Source of the DNA: Myxococcota bacterium
Lineage (GTDB): Bacteria; Myxococcota_A; UBA9160; PR03
DNA: 40,754 nucleotides
Assembly: GCA_028284525.1 (NCBI GenBank)
Contig: JANQRO010000185.1
Coordinates: forward strand, 1-40,754
Direction of reading: 5' to 3'
Of the stretch, positions 9,000 to 18,407 are shown piece by piece. Each line of letters begins with the position of its first letter. Positions within the stretch are counted from its first letter, which is position 1. Made by a program: the position numbers and the translations under genes. A model generated the notes under the pieces. That model searched no databases, was not told the DNA's origin, and was given only the letters and a program-made list of their open reading frames with translations.

Positions 9000-10964
9000 A
9001 TGTCCTCTCTACCCACGATCTCCCCCACGACGTCCCCTCCCGCAAGCGACCAAAGGCTCCGCGCCGCGCTCGAGGAGGCGAACCTCCCGACGCTTCTCCT
9101 GGTGCTCGCGCACTTGACCGGGGACGACCGCTGGATCGAGGAGCCCTACCTCCCCTCGCGGCCCCGCGGTGTCGACGACAACGACACCGGCGGCTTCTCG
9201 GACGAGCTCCAGGCGTCGATCCGGAGCGACGCCTACGAGGTCCTGCGCGCCGTGCGCGCCGGCAGCCTGCGGCCCGCCGACCCGCCCTCGCCGGAGCGCC
9301 TCGTCCGGATGCTCGCCGTGTCGCTCCACGCGGAGCTCCCCGAGGCCACCGGGCCGCTCTTCGCCGAGGAGCTCGGGATCGCCAGCCGCGAGGTCGAGAT
9401 TCCGCCGTCCCCGGCCCTCGAGGGCTTTCGCGTGCTCGTGATCGGCGCCGGCTTCTCCGGTCTCCTGGCGTCGATCCATCTCGCCAAGAACGGCATCGCC
9501 CACACGGTCGTCGAAAAGAACAGCAAGGTCGGCGGGACCTGGTGGGAGAACCACTATCCGGGCGCAGGGGTCGACACGCCCTCGCACGTCTACTCGCTCT
9601 CGTTCTTCCAGCGCGCCGACTGGCCACACTACTTCTCGAAGCGCGACGAGCTCCACGCCTACCTCGAGTCGATCGCCGACACCTACGACCTGAGTCGCCA
9701 CATCCGTTTCGAGAGCGAGGTGGTCGCGGCCCGCTGGGACGACGGGGCGGCGCTGTGGCAGGTGGACGTCCGCGGGCCCGACGGCGAGATCGAGACGCTG
9801 TCGGCCCACGTCGTGGTGAGCGGCGTGGGTCTTCTGAATCGCCCCTCCTTCCCCGAGATCAAGGGTCTCGAGGGCTTCGAAGGGCCGGCCATGCACACGG
9901 CCCAGTGGCGAGACGACGTCGATCTCAGCGGGAAGCGTGTCGCGGTCATCGGAACGGGCGCGAGCGCCATGCAGACCGTCCCCGCCATCGCCGACACGGC
10001 CGAGCGTGTGCTCGTGTTCCAGCGAACGGCCCAGTGGGGATTTCCGAACCCGAACTACTTCCGCGAGGTGAGCGACGCGACCCAGCTCCTCATGCGGGAG
10101 GTGCCCTTCTACCTCGGGTGGTACCGCCTGCGGCACCTCTGGAACTTCGGCGACAGCCTCCACCCCCTGGTGCAGTGGGACCGGGAGTGGCCGCACCCCG
10201 AGCGCTCGATCAGCGCGTTCAACGACCGGGTGCGGGCGGGCCTCACCGAGTACATCCGCGCGGAGCTCGGCGAGCGCGCCGAGGAGCTCATGCCGAAGTG
10301 TCTCCCGAGCTACCCGCCCTACGGGAAGCGACCGCTGATCGACAACGGCTGGTTCCGGACGATGGCGCGGGAGGACGTCGACCTGGTCACCGATGGGATC
10401 GACGAAGTGCGCGCCGATCGCATCGTGACGACCACGGGCGACGAGTACCCCGTCGATGTGGTGGTGGTCGCGACGGGTTTCCGCGTCCTCCGCGTCCTCG
10501 GGCCGATGGAGGTCTACGGTCGCGACGAGGCGCGTCTGCACGAGATCTGGGGAGAGGACGACGCCCGGGCCTATCTCGGCCTCGCCATGCCGGGATTCCC
10601 GAACTTCTTCTGCACCTTCGGTCCGAACACCTTCGCGGGACACGGCGGGAGCGGGATTCTCACCCTCGAGCTCGAGGTCCGCTACGTGATGGAGATGATC
10701 AAGAAGATGCTCGCCGAGGGCATCGCGAGCGTCGATTGTCGACAAGACGTCCACGACGAATACAACGAGCGTCTCGCGAGACGGCTGCAAGATACGATCT
10801 GGGCCCACCCGGGGATGACTACCTACTACCGCAACAGCAAGGGGAACATCGTCGTCCCCATGCCGTGGACCAACTACGACTACTGGCAGATGGTGCGGGA
10901 GCCCGATCTCGCCGACTTTCACGTGCGCAAGAACGGGGTCACCGCCGGGGAAGCGAGCGTATGA
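9000..10964 (+). CDS. Baeyer-Villiger-type flavin monooxygenase, 4-hydroxyacetophenone-monooxygenase-like
   Basis: FAD Rossmann VIGAGFSGLLASIHL, BVMO fingerprint FEGPAMHTAQW, second Rossmann VIGTGASAMQ, and about 130-aa N-terminal extension as in HAPMO. Start ATG 9000 after an AAAGGAG RBS. Confidence 0.9.
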   Translation: MSSLPTISPTTSPPASDQRLRAALEEANLPTLLLVLAHLTGDDRWIEEPYLPSRPRGVDDNDTGGFSDELQASIRSDAYEVLRAVRAGSLRPADPPSPERLVRMLAVSLHAELPEATGPLFAEELGIASREVEIPPSPALEGFRVLVIGAGFSGLLASIHLAKNGIAHTVVEKNSKVGGTWWENHYPGAGVDTPSHVYSLSFFQRADWPHYFSKRDELHAYLESIADTYDLSRHIRFESEVVAARWDDGAALWQVDVRGPDGEIETLSAHVVVSGVGLLNRPSFPEIKGLEGFEGPAMHTAQWRDDVDLSGKRVAVIGTGASAMQTVPAIADTAERVLVFQRTAQWGFPNPNYFREVSDATQLLMREVPFYLGWYRLRHLWNFGDSLHPLVQWDREWPHPERSISAFNDRVRAGLTEYIRAELGERAEELMPKCLPSYPPYGKRPLIDNGWFRTMAREDVDLVTDGIDEVRADRIVTTTGDEYPVDVVVVATGFRVLRVLGPMEVYGRDEARLHEIWGEDDARAYLGLAMPGFPNFFCTFGPNTFAGHGGSGILTLELEVRYVMEMIKKMLAEGIASVDCRQDVHDEYNERLARRLQDTIWAHPGMTTYYRNSKGNIVVPMPWTNYDYWQMVREPDLADFHVRKNGVTAGEASV

Positions 10965-11797
10965 CACCCCGGGACGACCCGGGCCCGGGCGCGGGCCGCC
11001 TCCACGACAAGATCGCGATCGTGACCGGAGCGGGGGCCGGCATCGGGCGAGCGGTGGCCCGAGCAGCGGTCGCGGAAGGTGCGCGGGTGTCGCTCTTCGA
11101 CATCGACGGCGAGGCCGCGGCAAAGGTGGCAGGGGCGTTCTCCTCCGGGACCGCGGTGTCCTTTCAGGTCGATGTCAGTCGTGCCGAGGAGATCGACCGC
11201 GCGGTCACGTCCACGGTCGAGACCTTCGGCCGCGTCGACGCGCTCTTCAATATCGCAGGGATCGCGGATGAGCTGATTCCGACCGAGGAGCTCGAAGAAG
11301 CGCTCTGGAACCGCGTCTTCGAGATCAACGTCCACGGCACCATGCTGGTCACCAAGCGGGTGCTGCGCGAGATGTTGGCCGCGGGGAGCGGCGCCATCGT
11401 CAACGCGGCGTCGGCCGCGAGCGTGACCGCGGGGGGCGGCGGGGCGGCCTATGTCGCCTCGAAGAGCGCGGTCGCGGGATTCACCCGCCAGGTCGCATAC
11501 GAAGTGGCGGATCGCGGCGTGCGGGTCAACGCGATCGCGCCGGGCGCGACCGCGACCGATCTGCTCGTCAACAGCGCGAAAACGCTGGGCGTGGCGGCCG
11601 GCGACCTCGGCCCCCAGGCGAAGCGATTCAAGAAGCGACTGCTCGCGAGGTTGGCGAGTGACGGAGCCATTCCCGTCGGCCGGGTCGCCACACCGGAGGA
11701 GGTCGCGAAGGCAGCCGTCTTCCTCGCGTCCGACGACGCCACCTACATCGTCGGCGCGAGTCTCGCCGTCGATGGCGGGCTGAGCACCACCCTATGA
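10961..11797 (+). CDS. SDR-family oxidoreductase
   Basis: AIVTGAGAGIGRAVA, NIAG, YVASKSAVAGFTRQVA. ATGA overlap with the upstream BVMO stop. Confidence 0.93.
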   Translation: MTPRDDPGPGAGRLHDKIAIVTGAGAGIGRAVARAAVAEGARVSLFDIDGEAAAKVAGAFSSGTAVSFQVDVSRAEEIDRAVTSTVETFGRVDALFNIAGIADELIPTEELEEALWNRVFEINVHGTMLVTKRVLREMLAAGSGAIVNAASAASVTAGGGGAAYVASKSAVAGFTRQVAYEVADRGVRVNAIAPGATATDLLVNSAKTLGVAAGDLGPQAKRFKKRLLARLASDGAIPVGRVATPEEVAKAAVFLASDDATYIVGASLAVDGGLSTTL

Positions 11798-11834
11798 CCG
11801 GTCACGCCCGCCAGCAGGACCAAGGAGAAGGCCG

Positions 11835-12230
11835 ATGAGCGCCGAGCAGAATCGTGAGACCATCCGCGAGGCCTATCGGTTGTTCTTCGCCGGCGACCTC
11901 GACACGATGGTGACGCTGCTTTCGCCCGAGATCGAGGTCCTCCAGGCTGCCGGCCTCCCCTACGGAGGCACCTACAAAGGGATCGATGGGTTCAAGGAGC
12001 AGGTGGCGAGGATCCTCGCGTTCTGGGAGGCGCTCTCCTTCGACGTCTCCCAGCTCCTGGCGAGCGAGGATCTGGTCGTCGCCTACGGCGAATGGCGTGG
12101 GACCGTCAAGGTCACGGGCAAGACCGTTCGCTTCCCGATGACCGAGGTCTGGCATCTCGACCAGGGCAAGGTCGTGCGCATCCTCCCGATCTATTCGGAT
12201 ACGGCCGCGGTCCGAGACGCCGCCGCCTGA
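11835..12230 (+). CDS. NTF2-like/SnoaL-like protein
   Basis: NRETIREAYRLFFAGDLDTMVTLLSPEIEV...TEVWHLDQGKVVRILPIYSDT; strong RBS. Confidence 0.8.
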   Translation: MSAEQNRETIREAYRLFFAGDLDTMVTLLSPEIEVLQAAGLPYGGTYKGIDGFKEQVARILAFWEALSFDVSQLLASEDLVVAYGEWRGTVKVTGKTVRFPMTEVWHLDQGKVVRILPIYSDTAAVRDAAA

Positions 12231-12293
12231 CCATGCGCGCGTCGACCCGACGGCTCCTGCCGCGTGCCGCCCGCTCGGTGCCCGACCCACGTG

Positions 12294-13250
12294 TCACTGT
12301 TGTTGTTGGCCCGCCGCATCGGGCACCTGGGCTTCCTCGTCCCGGCTGAACGAGTTCGGCTGCTCTCGATAGACCGGGACGTCGATCTTCCCGATCAGTT
12401 GCTGCAAGGTCGCCGCGTCGCGTCGCGTTCCCGGTTGGGTCCGGACCTGGACCTCGAGCGTTTCGAACGCGTTGCCCCGAAACACGCCGCGGTTCGGGGG
12501 TACGTCGTCGTAGTGTCTCCCCGCGCCGATCCGAACGTACTGCTCGTTGGGGACGCGGTTGTGCGTCGGGTCGAACGCTACCCACCCCCGTTCGCCGGTG
12601 AACAACTCGACCCACGCGTGACTCTGCGAGGGCTCGTCTTCTTTGGGCTGCACATGGAGGTAGCCGCTCACGTAGCGGGCGGGGACGCCGCGGAGTCGAA
12701 GAAGGCCGATCATCAAATGGGCGAAGTCCTGGCACACGCCGGAGCGTTGGTCCAGGACATCGCTCGTCGTGGAACGCGAGTCGGTGACCCCCGGACGGTA
12801 CTCGAACTCTCGTTCGAGGAGGGACCCGATCGCGGCGACCTGCTCCCCGATCGGCGCGGTGGCGGGGGCCGACACGGCTTCCCCCAACACCGCGAGCTCG
12901 GGCGACGAGACCACGGGACCACCGAACATCGCGAAATCGAGGAGCTGCGACGTGTCGCGCGCCGGGGCTTCCGTGAGATCCTCCAGTCCGATCTGGGCCG
13001 GATGAACGTCGACGGTCGACTGCGCGACGACCTCGATGCGGTCGTGGTAGTCCGCCACGCCAAAGTGGTGCACGACGTTTCCGTTCCAATCGAGGTAGTG
13101 GGCGACCGAGCTCGGCGGCCCCACCGAGAGGAAGAACGACTCCACGCTCTGGCCCGCGAAGCTACGCGGTTCGACACGAAGCTCGAGCCAGGATTGATGG
13201 ACAAAGCCGTCGTAGTGAAATCGCATTCGGTGCTCTACATCGAGCAACAT
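12294..13250 (-). CDS. Transglutaminase-like protein
   Basis: RSGVCQDFAHLMIGLLRLRGVPARYVSGYLH (Cys), SHAWVELFTGERGWVAFDPTHN (His, Asp). Confidence 0.93.
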   Translation of the reverse strand: MLLDVEHRMRFHYDGFVHQSWLELRVEPRSFAGQSVESFFLSVGPPSSVAHYLDWNGNVVHHFGVADYHDRIEVVAQSTVDVHPAQIGLEDLTEAPARDTSQLLDFAMFGGPVVSSPELAVLGEAVSAPATAPIGEQVAAIGSLLEREFEYRPGVTDSRSTTSDVLDQRSGVCQDFAHLMIGLLRLRGVPARYVSGYLHVQPKEDEPSQSHAWVELFTGERGWVAFDPTHNRVPNEQYVRIGAGRHYDDVPPNRGVFRGNAFETLEVQVRTQPGTRRDAATLQQLIGKIDVPVYREQPNSFSRDEEAQVPDAAGQQQQ

Positions 13251-13254
13251 CCGC

Positions 13255-14208
13255 TTACCTCGGAAAGTATTGTCGTCTGATCGCTTCGTGGGCGGCTGTC
13301 AGCTGGGTCGTGGTGTCCTCCGCAAAACGCACGATCCCTCGCTCGATGATCTGGTCGTCGTCGTAGATCAGCGCGGCGTGGACACGCCCGAGGACGCGGT
13401 CGGCCTCGCTCACGGCGGCGCCGCCCGGTAGCGCGTCGAGGTAGCCACGCAGACGTCCGACTCCGCACAACACGGAGCGGGGCGCAGTCGGCTCGAAGAG
13501 AAGGAAGCGCACGACCTTGTCGGGATCGAGCGCCGCGCCGTGTCTCGCGCGATAGTTCTCGAGCGAGGCCACCGAACGCAACAACCCCCGCCAGCGGGCG
13601 AAGAGCAGCGGGAGCTCGCGGTCCGCCGCCCCGGGCGCCAGGCCGGGAAGCTTGGCTTCGAGTACGCGCAACGTGCGGCGGGTGCGCTCCATCGCCTCGC
13701 CGAGCTTCAGAAAGGTCCACCCTTGATCGCGGCTGAGCGTGTGCTCGATCGAGCCGAGGACCTTGATGACCGAACCGTGACAGCGGGCCATCTCCTCACG
13801 AGCCGCGACGGGATCGCGAAGCCGCCGGCGTCGGATCCGTTCGATCCCGTGGTGACACTCGTTCAGATCGGTGAACACTTCTCGGGTCAGGACCTCGCGG
13901 ATGGCGCGCGCGTTGTCTCGCGCGCTCGTGATCGAGGAACGCACCGAGATCGGGTTGTTTTCTTCGAGGAAGAGCCAGCGAAAGTAGGGGAGGAGCAGAC
14001 CCGTCTCGGGAGAGAAATCGAGCCCCTCGTCTACCGAGCTCGAGACCGACCGGAGCAGCTCGTCCCACTGGCGCTGCGCGAGCTTGTCGTCGAGACCCTC
14101 GATCTCGACGGAGACCTCGGACGTCACCAGGACGAGTCGGCTCATGTTCTCGGCGCGCTCGAGGTAGCGGCCGATCCAGTAGAGTGCGTTGGCGACACGC
14201 GACAGCAT
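13255..14208 (-). CDS. Alpha-E domain-containing protein
   Basis: MLSRVANALYWIGRYLERAENMSRLV typical alpha-E start; ATG overlaps the upstream ATP-grasp stop (TGATG). The track ORF to 15396 is a shadow extension. Confidence 0.92.
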   Translation of the reverse strand: MLSRVANALYWIGRYLERAENMSRLVLVTSEVSVEIEGLDDKLAQRQWDELLRSVSSSVDEGLDFSPETGLLLPYFRWLFLEENNPISVRSSITSARDNARAIREVLTREVFTDLNECHHGIERIRRRRLRDPVAAREEMARCHGSVIKVLGSIEHTLSRDQGWTFLKLGEAMERTRRTLRVLEAKLPGLAPGAADRELPLLFARWRGLLRSVASLENYRARHGAALDPDKVVRFLLFEPTAPRSVLCGVGRLRGYLDALPGGAAVSEADRVLGRVHAALIYDDDQIIERGIVRFAEDTTTQLTAAHEAIRRQYFPR

Positions 14209-15644
14209 CAGCCGGGTCGCTCCTCCAGCACCCAGGTGTCTTTGCTTCCCCCCCCTTGGGAGGAATTGACGACAAAGGAGCCCTCGCGGAGGGCCACGCG
14301 GGTGAGGCCGCCGGGAAGGACCCGGATCCGGTCGCCGTAGAGAATGAACGGACGCAGGTCGACCCGCCGCGCGCGGAACGCGCGGTCGATCCAGGTGCCG
14401 TGGGCGGAGAGCTTCACCAGAGGCTGAGCGACGTACCCGGCGGGGTTCGCGCGCATCTGTTCTGCGTAGGCATCGATCTCGGGTCGGCTCGCGAAGGGAC
14501 CCATCAACATCCCGTAACCGCCGGCTCCCCCCGTTGTCTTGACGACGAGCTCGTCGAGGTGCTCCATCATGTAGCGGAAATCGTCGGAGCGCAGACCGAC
14601 GTAGGTCGGCACTTGCGCGAGCCGTGGCTCCTCGTCGAGGAAGAAGCGGATCAGGTCGGGGAGGAACGCGTAGGTCGCCTTGTCGTCGGCGACACCCGCC
14701 CCCGGAGCGTTTGCGATCGCGACGTTTCCCGCGCGGTACGCGTTGATCAACCCCGGCACGCCGAGCGTGCTGTCGCGCCGAAACGCGAGGGGGTCGAGGA
14801 AGTCGTCGTCGATTCGCCGGTAGATCACGTCCACCCGCTGTAGACCGTCCGTCGTCCGCATGAAGACGTGGTTGTTCTCGACGGCGAGATCCCAGCCCTC
14901 GACGAGCGGTACGCCCATCTCGCGGGCGAGAAACGAGTGCTCGAAATAGGCGGAATTGTGGATCCCAGGGGTCAGGACGACCGCCTGGGGCGCGCCTTCG
15001 CTCGCCGGGGCCACGAACTCCAGAGACTCGAGCAGTTGACGCGGGTAGCCCTCGACCGGTCGCACCGGATACTCCGCGAAGAGCTCGGGGAAGGACCGGC
15101 TCATGAGATTTCGATTCTCGACGACGTAGGACACGCCGCTGGGGGAGCGACAGTTGTCCTCGAGCACCATGTACTCGCCGTGGTCGTCGCGGATCAGGTC
15201 GGTCCCCACGACGTGGGTGTACACCTCGTGCGGGGGGTTGAGTCCGATGAGCTCGCGTTTGAACTCGTCGCGGGAGAACACCAACTCCCAGGGAATGATC
15301 CCTTCGTGGAGACAACGTTGCGCGCCGTAGACGTCGTGCAGAAAGAGGTTGATCGCCGTCACACGCTGCACGAGTCCCTCTTCGAGACGTTTCCACTCGT
15401 CGGCCGCGATCACGCGGGGAACGAAGTCAAAGGGAAACACCCTCTCGCTTCCCTCGCGCTCGCCGTACACGGCAAAGGTGATCCCTTGGTTGAGCAGGGA
15501 GAGACGCTGTAGCTGTTCGCGCCGGCGGAGCTCGCGCTCGTCCATCGAACCCAGAAGGTCGACCACCGAAGCGTAGTGGGGGCGCGGGTCGCCCCCCGCG
15601 GTGAAGATCTCGTCGAAGGCGTCTCGTTCCGGGAACCACTCCAT
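14208..15644 (-). CDS. Circularly permuted ATP-grasp protein
   Basis: GITFAVYGEREGSERVFPFDFVPRVI, GTDLIRDDHGEYMVLEDNCRSPSGVSYVVENR, TGGAGGYGMLMG. Confidence 0.93.
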   Translation of the reverse strand: MEWFPERDAFDEIFTAGGDPRPHYASVVDLLGSMDERELRRREQLQRLSLLNQGITFAVYGEREGSERVFPFDFVPRVIAADEWKRLEEGLVQRVTAINLFLHDVYGAQRCLHEGIIPWELVFSRDEFKRELIGLNPPHEVYTHVVGTDLIRDDHGEYMVLEDNCRSPSGVSYVVENRNLMSRSFPELFAEYPVRPVEGYPRQLLESLEFVAPASEGAPQAVVLTPGIHNSAYFEHSFLAREMGVPLVEGWDLAVENNHVFMRTTDGLQRVDVIYRRIDDDFLDPLAFRRDSTLGVPGLINAYRAGNVAIANAPGAGVADDKATYAFLPDLIRFFLDEEPRLAQVPTYVGLRSDDFRYMMEHLDELVVKTTGGAGGYGMLMGPFASRPEIDAYAEQMRANPAGYVAQPLVKLSAHGTWIDRAFRARRVDLRPFILYGDRIRVLPGGLTRVALREGSFVVNSSQGGGSKDTWVLEERPG

Positions 15645-15838
15645 GGGCGCTACGGTAGCGCCACGCGCGTGGGGTGGCCGTCGCGCGCTCGTCGCGCGCC
15701 CCGATCCGTCACGGGGTCGCCGACGACTTGGGTGTGCACGCAGTGGTGTCTTCGGGGCAAAGACGTGCGGATGTCTCGATCCCGGGCGATCCTAGCCAGC
15801 CATGGACCGGCGAGCCCGGACCGGTGCGGGAGGACGTA

Positions 15839-16729
15839 GTGAAGATTGCAGAGATCGTGGTCGCGGTGGATTTCTCGGAGTGCTCTCGAGCGGCTGGGGC
15901 GCGGGCCGCGATGGTCGCCGAGCGCTACGGGGCCCACCTCCATCTGCTGCACGCGGTGCCCCCCGTCCCCTATCCGGCGCCGGCGGAGTTCGGCCTCCCC
16001 CCTACGGTGACACAGGACATGGAGGAGCAGGCGACGGCGAAGCTCCAGGAATGGGCGGAGGAGCTCCAAGCCACCGGCCGCGAGGTCTCGCACCAGGTGA
16101 CCCTGCGACCGGCGGTCGACGCGATCTGTGACGCCGCGCGCGAGCGGGGTGCCGAGCTGATCGTGATGGGCACGCACGGTTACACCGGTCTCAAACACCT
16201 GGTGCTGGGCAGCGTGGCCGAGCGCACCCTGCGACTGGCGCCGTGTCCCGTGCTCGCGGTGAAGGAGGCGCTCGCCCAGGCGTCTCACACCCTCGGCCGC
16301 ATCCTGCTCTGCACCGACTTCTCCCCGAGCGCCGACCAGGCCACCGAGTTCGCGATCGACCTGGCCGGCGACTTTGGGGCGGAGCTCCACCTGGCCCACG
16401 CGCTGCACCCGATGATCCCGGCGTACCCCGATCTCCCACCGCCCGAGGACTACCTGGCGCAGGCGCGGGTGGCGGCGGGTCGTCAGCTCGAATCGGTCCA
16501 ACGGCGGATCACCGACGCGGGGCTCGAGGGCACCTCGAACCTGCTCACCGGCGATCCGGCCACGGCCATCGCCGAGCTCGGCGAGCTCCACGGCCTCGAC
16601 CTGATCGTGCTCGGAACACGCGGCAATACCGGTCTCAAACACGTCGTCCTGGGCAGCGTGGCCGAGCGCACCGCGCGGTTGGTGCGTTGCTCGGTGCTGA
16701 TCACCAAGGCGGCGGACGAGACGGACTGA
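15839..16729 (+). CDS. Universal stress protein, two tandem USP domains
   Basis: GTHGYTGLKHLVLGSVAERT and GTRGNTGLKHVVLGSVAERT both match G-x2-G-x9-G-S. GTG 15839 preferred. Confidence 0.9.
   Translation: MKIAEIVVAVDFSECSRAAGARAAMVAERYGAHLHLLHAVPPVPYPAPAEFGLPPTVTQDMEEQATAKLQEWAEELQATGREVSHQVTLRPAVDAICDAARERGAELIVMGTHGYTGLKHLVLGSVAERTLRLAPCPVLAVKEALAQASHTLGRILLCTDFSPSADQATEFAIDLAGDFGAELHLAHALHPMIPAYPDLPPPEDYLAQARVAAGRQLESVQRRITDAGLEGTSNLLTGDPATAIAELGELHGLDLIVLGTRGNTGLKHVVLGSVAERTARLVRCSVLITKAADETD
16184..16672 (+). repeat. Direct intragenic DNA repeat of USP domain C-termini
   Basis: Identical ACCGGTCTCAAACAC (16184-16198; 16628-16642) and CTGGGCAGCGTGGCCGAGCGCACC (16205-16228; 16649-16672), same internal spacing. 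Confidence 0.8.
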
Positions 16730-16805
16730 CGCCGGCCGTCGCCGTTTCCGACGCGAGCGAAGCCACCGACCCCAACCACCTGCACCCAGGAGGCGCGGGC
16801 AAAGG

Positions 16806-17309
16806 ATGGACGCAGCCACCAACGTCGGACTCTCCCTCCGAGGGCGACCTCCGACCCCCGTCGGGAGGTGGGGCGCGCGCGGGTGGGCGCTCCTCGCCGT
16901 GGCCGGCACGCTCGCGTTGGCGCTCGGCGCGGGCTGCGCCGAGGCGCCCCCCCGCGCCGCAGAAGGCGCGGAGCTCTACCGGGCGTACTGCGCCTCGTGC
17001 CACGGCCTGGAGGCGCGCGGCGACGGTCCGCTGGCGCCGGCGCTGGCCCACCCCGCCGCCGATCTCACACGCATCGCCCAGCGCAACGAGGGGCGCTTCG
17101 AAGAGTCGAAGGTGTTGTCCGCGATCGACGGGAGATTCGAGGTCACCGCCCACGGGCCGCGTGAGATGCCGGTGTGGGGTGCCGTCTTTCTCGAGGCGCA
17201 CCGCGGCGATCCCCTCCCGCACCTCCGCGGGATGGACGACGCGAGAGCGCTGGTCGACTATCTGCACACCCTCCAGGTGCTCGAGGGGGCGGCCGCGCCA
17301 CAGCGCTGA
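16806..17309 (+). CDS. Monoheme c-type cytochrome, membrane-anchored or lipoprotein
   Basis: Hydrophobic N-terminus, CASCHG, distal candidate Met in GPREMPVWG. Confidence 0.88.
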   Translation: MDAATNVGLSLRGRPPTPVGRWGARGWALLAVAGTLALALGAGCAEAPPRAAEGAELYRAYCASCHGLEARGDGPLAPALAHPAADLTRIAQRNEGRFEESKVLSAIDGRFEVTAHGPREMPVWGAVFLEAHRGDPLPHLRGMDDARALVDYLHTLQVLEGAAAPQR

Positions 17310-17379
17310 TCTCGCTCGGCCACTGGCGTGCGCGTGGCGCCGCTCATAGAGTCAGGACGCCCGGAGGTCGAGAGACACC

Positions 17380-18291
17380 ATGGTGAAGGAGGGATTGCGC
17401 GTGGTCGACACGCTCCAGGAGTTGCGATGGGTCCGCGGCGCGGTCGCGGTATCGGCGGTCCTCGTGACGAGCCTAGTCGTGGGCTTCGCCCCGCCCGCCG
17501 GCGCGCAGATCCAACTGCAACACCAGCAGACGATCCAGATACCGGCTGCGGCCGCGGTTTTCGAGGCGGATGGCCTGACCTTCGACGCGACCAGCGGGAA
17601 CCTGTACGTCTCGGACGGAAGCACCGCCTTCAGCGTGATCACTCCGGCCGGCGGATTCGTCGAGAACGTGACCTTCGGGACTGGCGTGCCCAACGCGGAC
17701 GGTCTGCAGATCCTCCCCAACGGCAACCTGTTGACGGCGGAGAACCTGGAGGTCGTCGAGATCGACCCTGCGACGGGCGACGCCGTGAACGGGGGGATCT
17801 CGCTCGATCTGACGGGTGTCGTCATCGACGACGTGGAGGGCGTCACCTTCGACCCGTCCGCGAACACGATCTGGACGGTTGGGCTCTTCCTGAGCGAGGT
17901 GAGCACGGCCGGCGCGAGACTGGACGAGTTCTCCCTCGGTGATGACGACGTGGTCGACCCGAAGGGCGTGGCCTACGACCCCGACTCGGGTCTCCTCCTG
18001 ATCGTCGAGAACGACTTCAACACCCTCTCGTTCTTCGACCAGATGGGCAACCTCGTGGATCAGTTCGATCTCTCGCAGACGCCCGGATTCCCCGACCCGA
18101 CGGCCAACCTCAACGCGGTGACCCTCGACCCGCAGAGCGACACGGTGTACGTGGGATCGCGCTCGTCGATCGGCGTCTTCTCGGTACCCGAGCCCTCCGC
18201 CGATCTCGCCGAAGCGGCTTGCCTCGCAGCGCTCGTCGGCGTGGGGTGGGCGCGGCGGCGAGCGGGGAGGGCGGCGAAACCCGCCGTGTGA
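17380..18291 (+). CDS. Secreted beta-propeller-like (SdiA-regulated/NHL-type) protein with PEP-CTERM-like tail
   Basis: Repeats such as GLTFDATSGNLYVSD, GVTFDPSANTIWTV and GVAYDPDSGLLLIV; C-terminus VPEPSADLAEAACLAALVGVGWARRR. Confidence 0.7.
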   Translation: MVKEGLRVVDTLQELRWVRGAVAVSAVLVTSLVVGFAPPAGAQIQLQHQQTIQIPAAAAVFEADGLTFDATSGNLYVSDGSTAFSVITPAGGFVENVTFGTGVPNADGLQILPNGNLLTAENLEVVEIDPATGDAVNGGISLDLTGVVIDDVEGVTFDPSANTIWTVGLFLSEVSTAGARLDEFSLGDDDVVDPKGVAYDPDSGLLLIVENDFNTLSFFDQMGNLVDQFDLSQTPGFPDPTANLNAVTLDPQSDTVYVGSRSSIGVFSVPEPSADLAEAACLAALVGVGWARRRAGRAAKPAV

Positions 18292-18407
18292 GGTCGCGGT
18301 CCTCGGTGACGCGCCCCGGGACTCGCTCGCGCGCTTCCCGAGCACCGATCCTCGCCGAGATCCATGCTGCGAAGGGGTGGCACTCGGATCGTGTCCCCAC
18401 GCCCGCG

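Noticed and set aside
9542-10960. Upstream part of the 751-aa plus-strand ORF containing the SDR
   Set aside because: Out-of-frame translation of the BVMO; the real SDR starts at 10961.
9009-11123. 704-aa minus-strand ORF
   Set aside because: Exact shadow of the BVMO/SDR genes, which have strong family motifs on the plus strand.
14209-15396. N-terminal extension of the 713-aa alpha-E ORF
   Set aside because: Out-of-frame reading of the ATP-grasp gene; a fusion protein is not supported because the alpha-E protein has its own canonical start.
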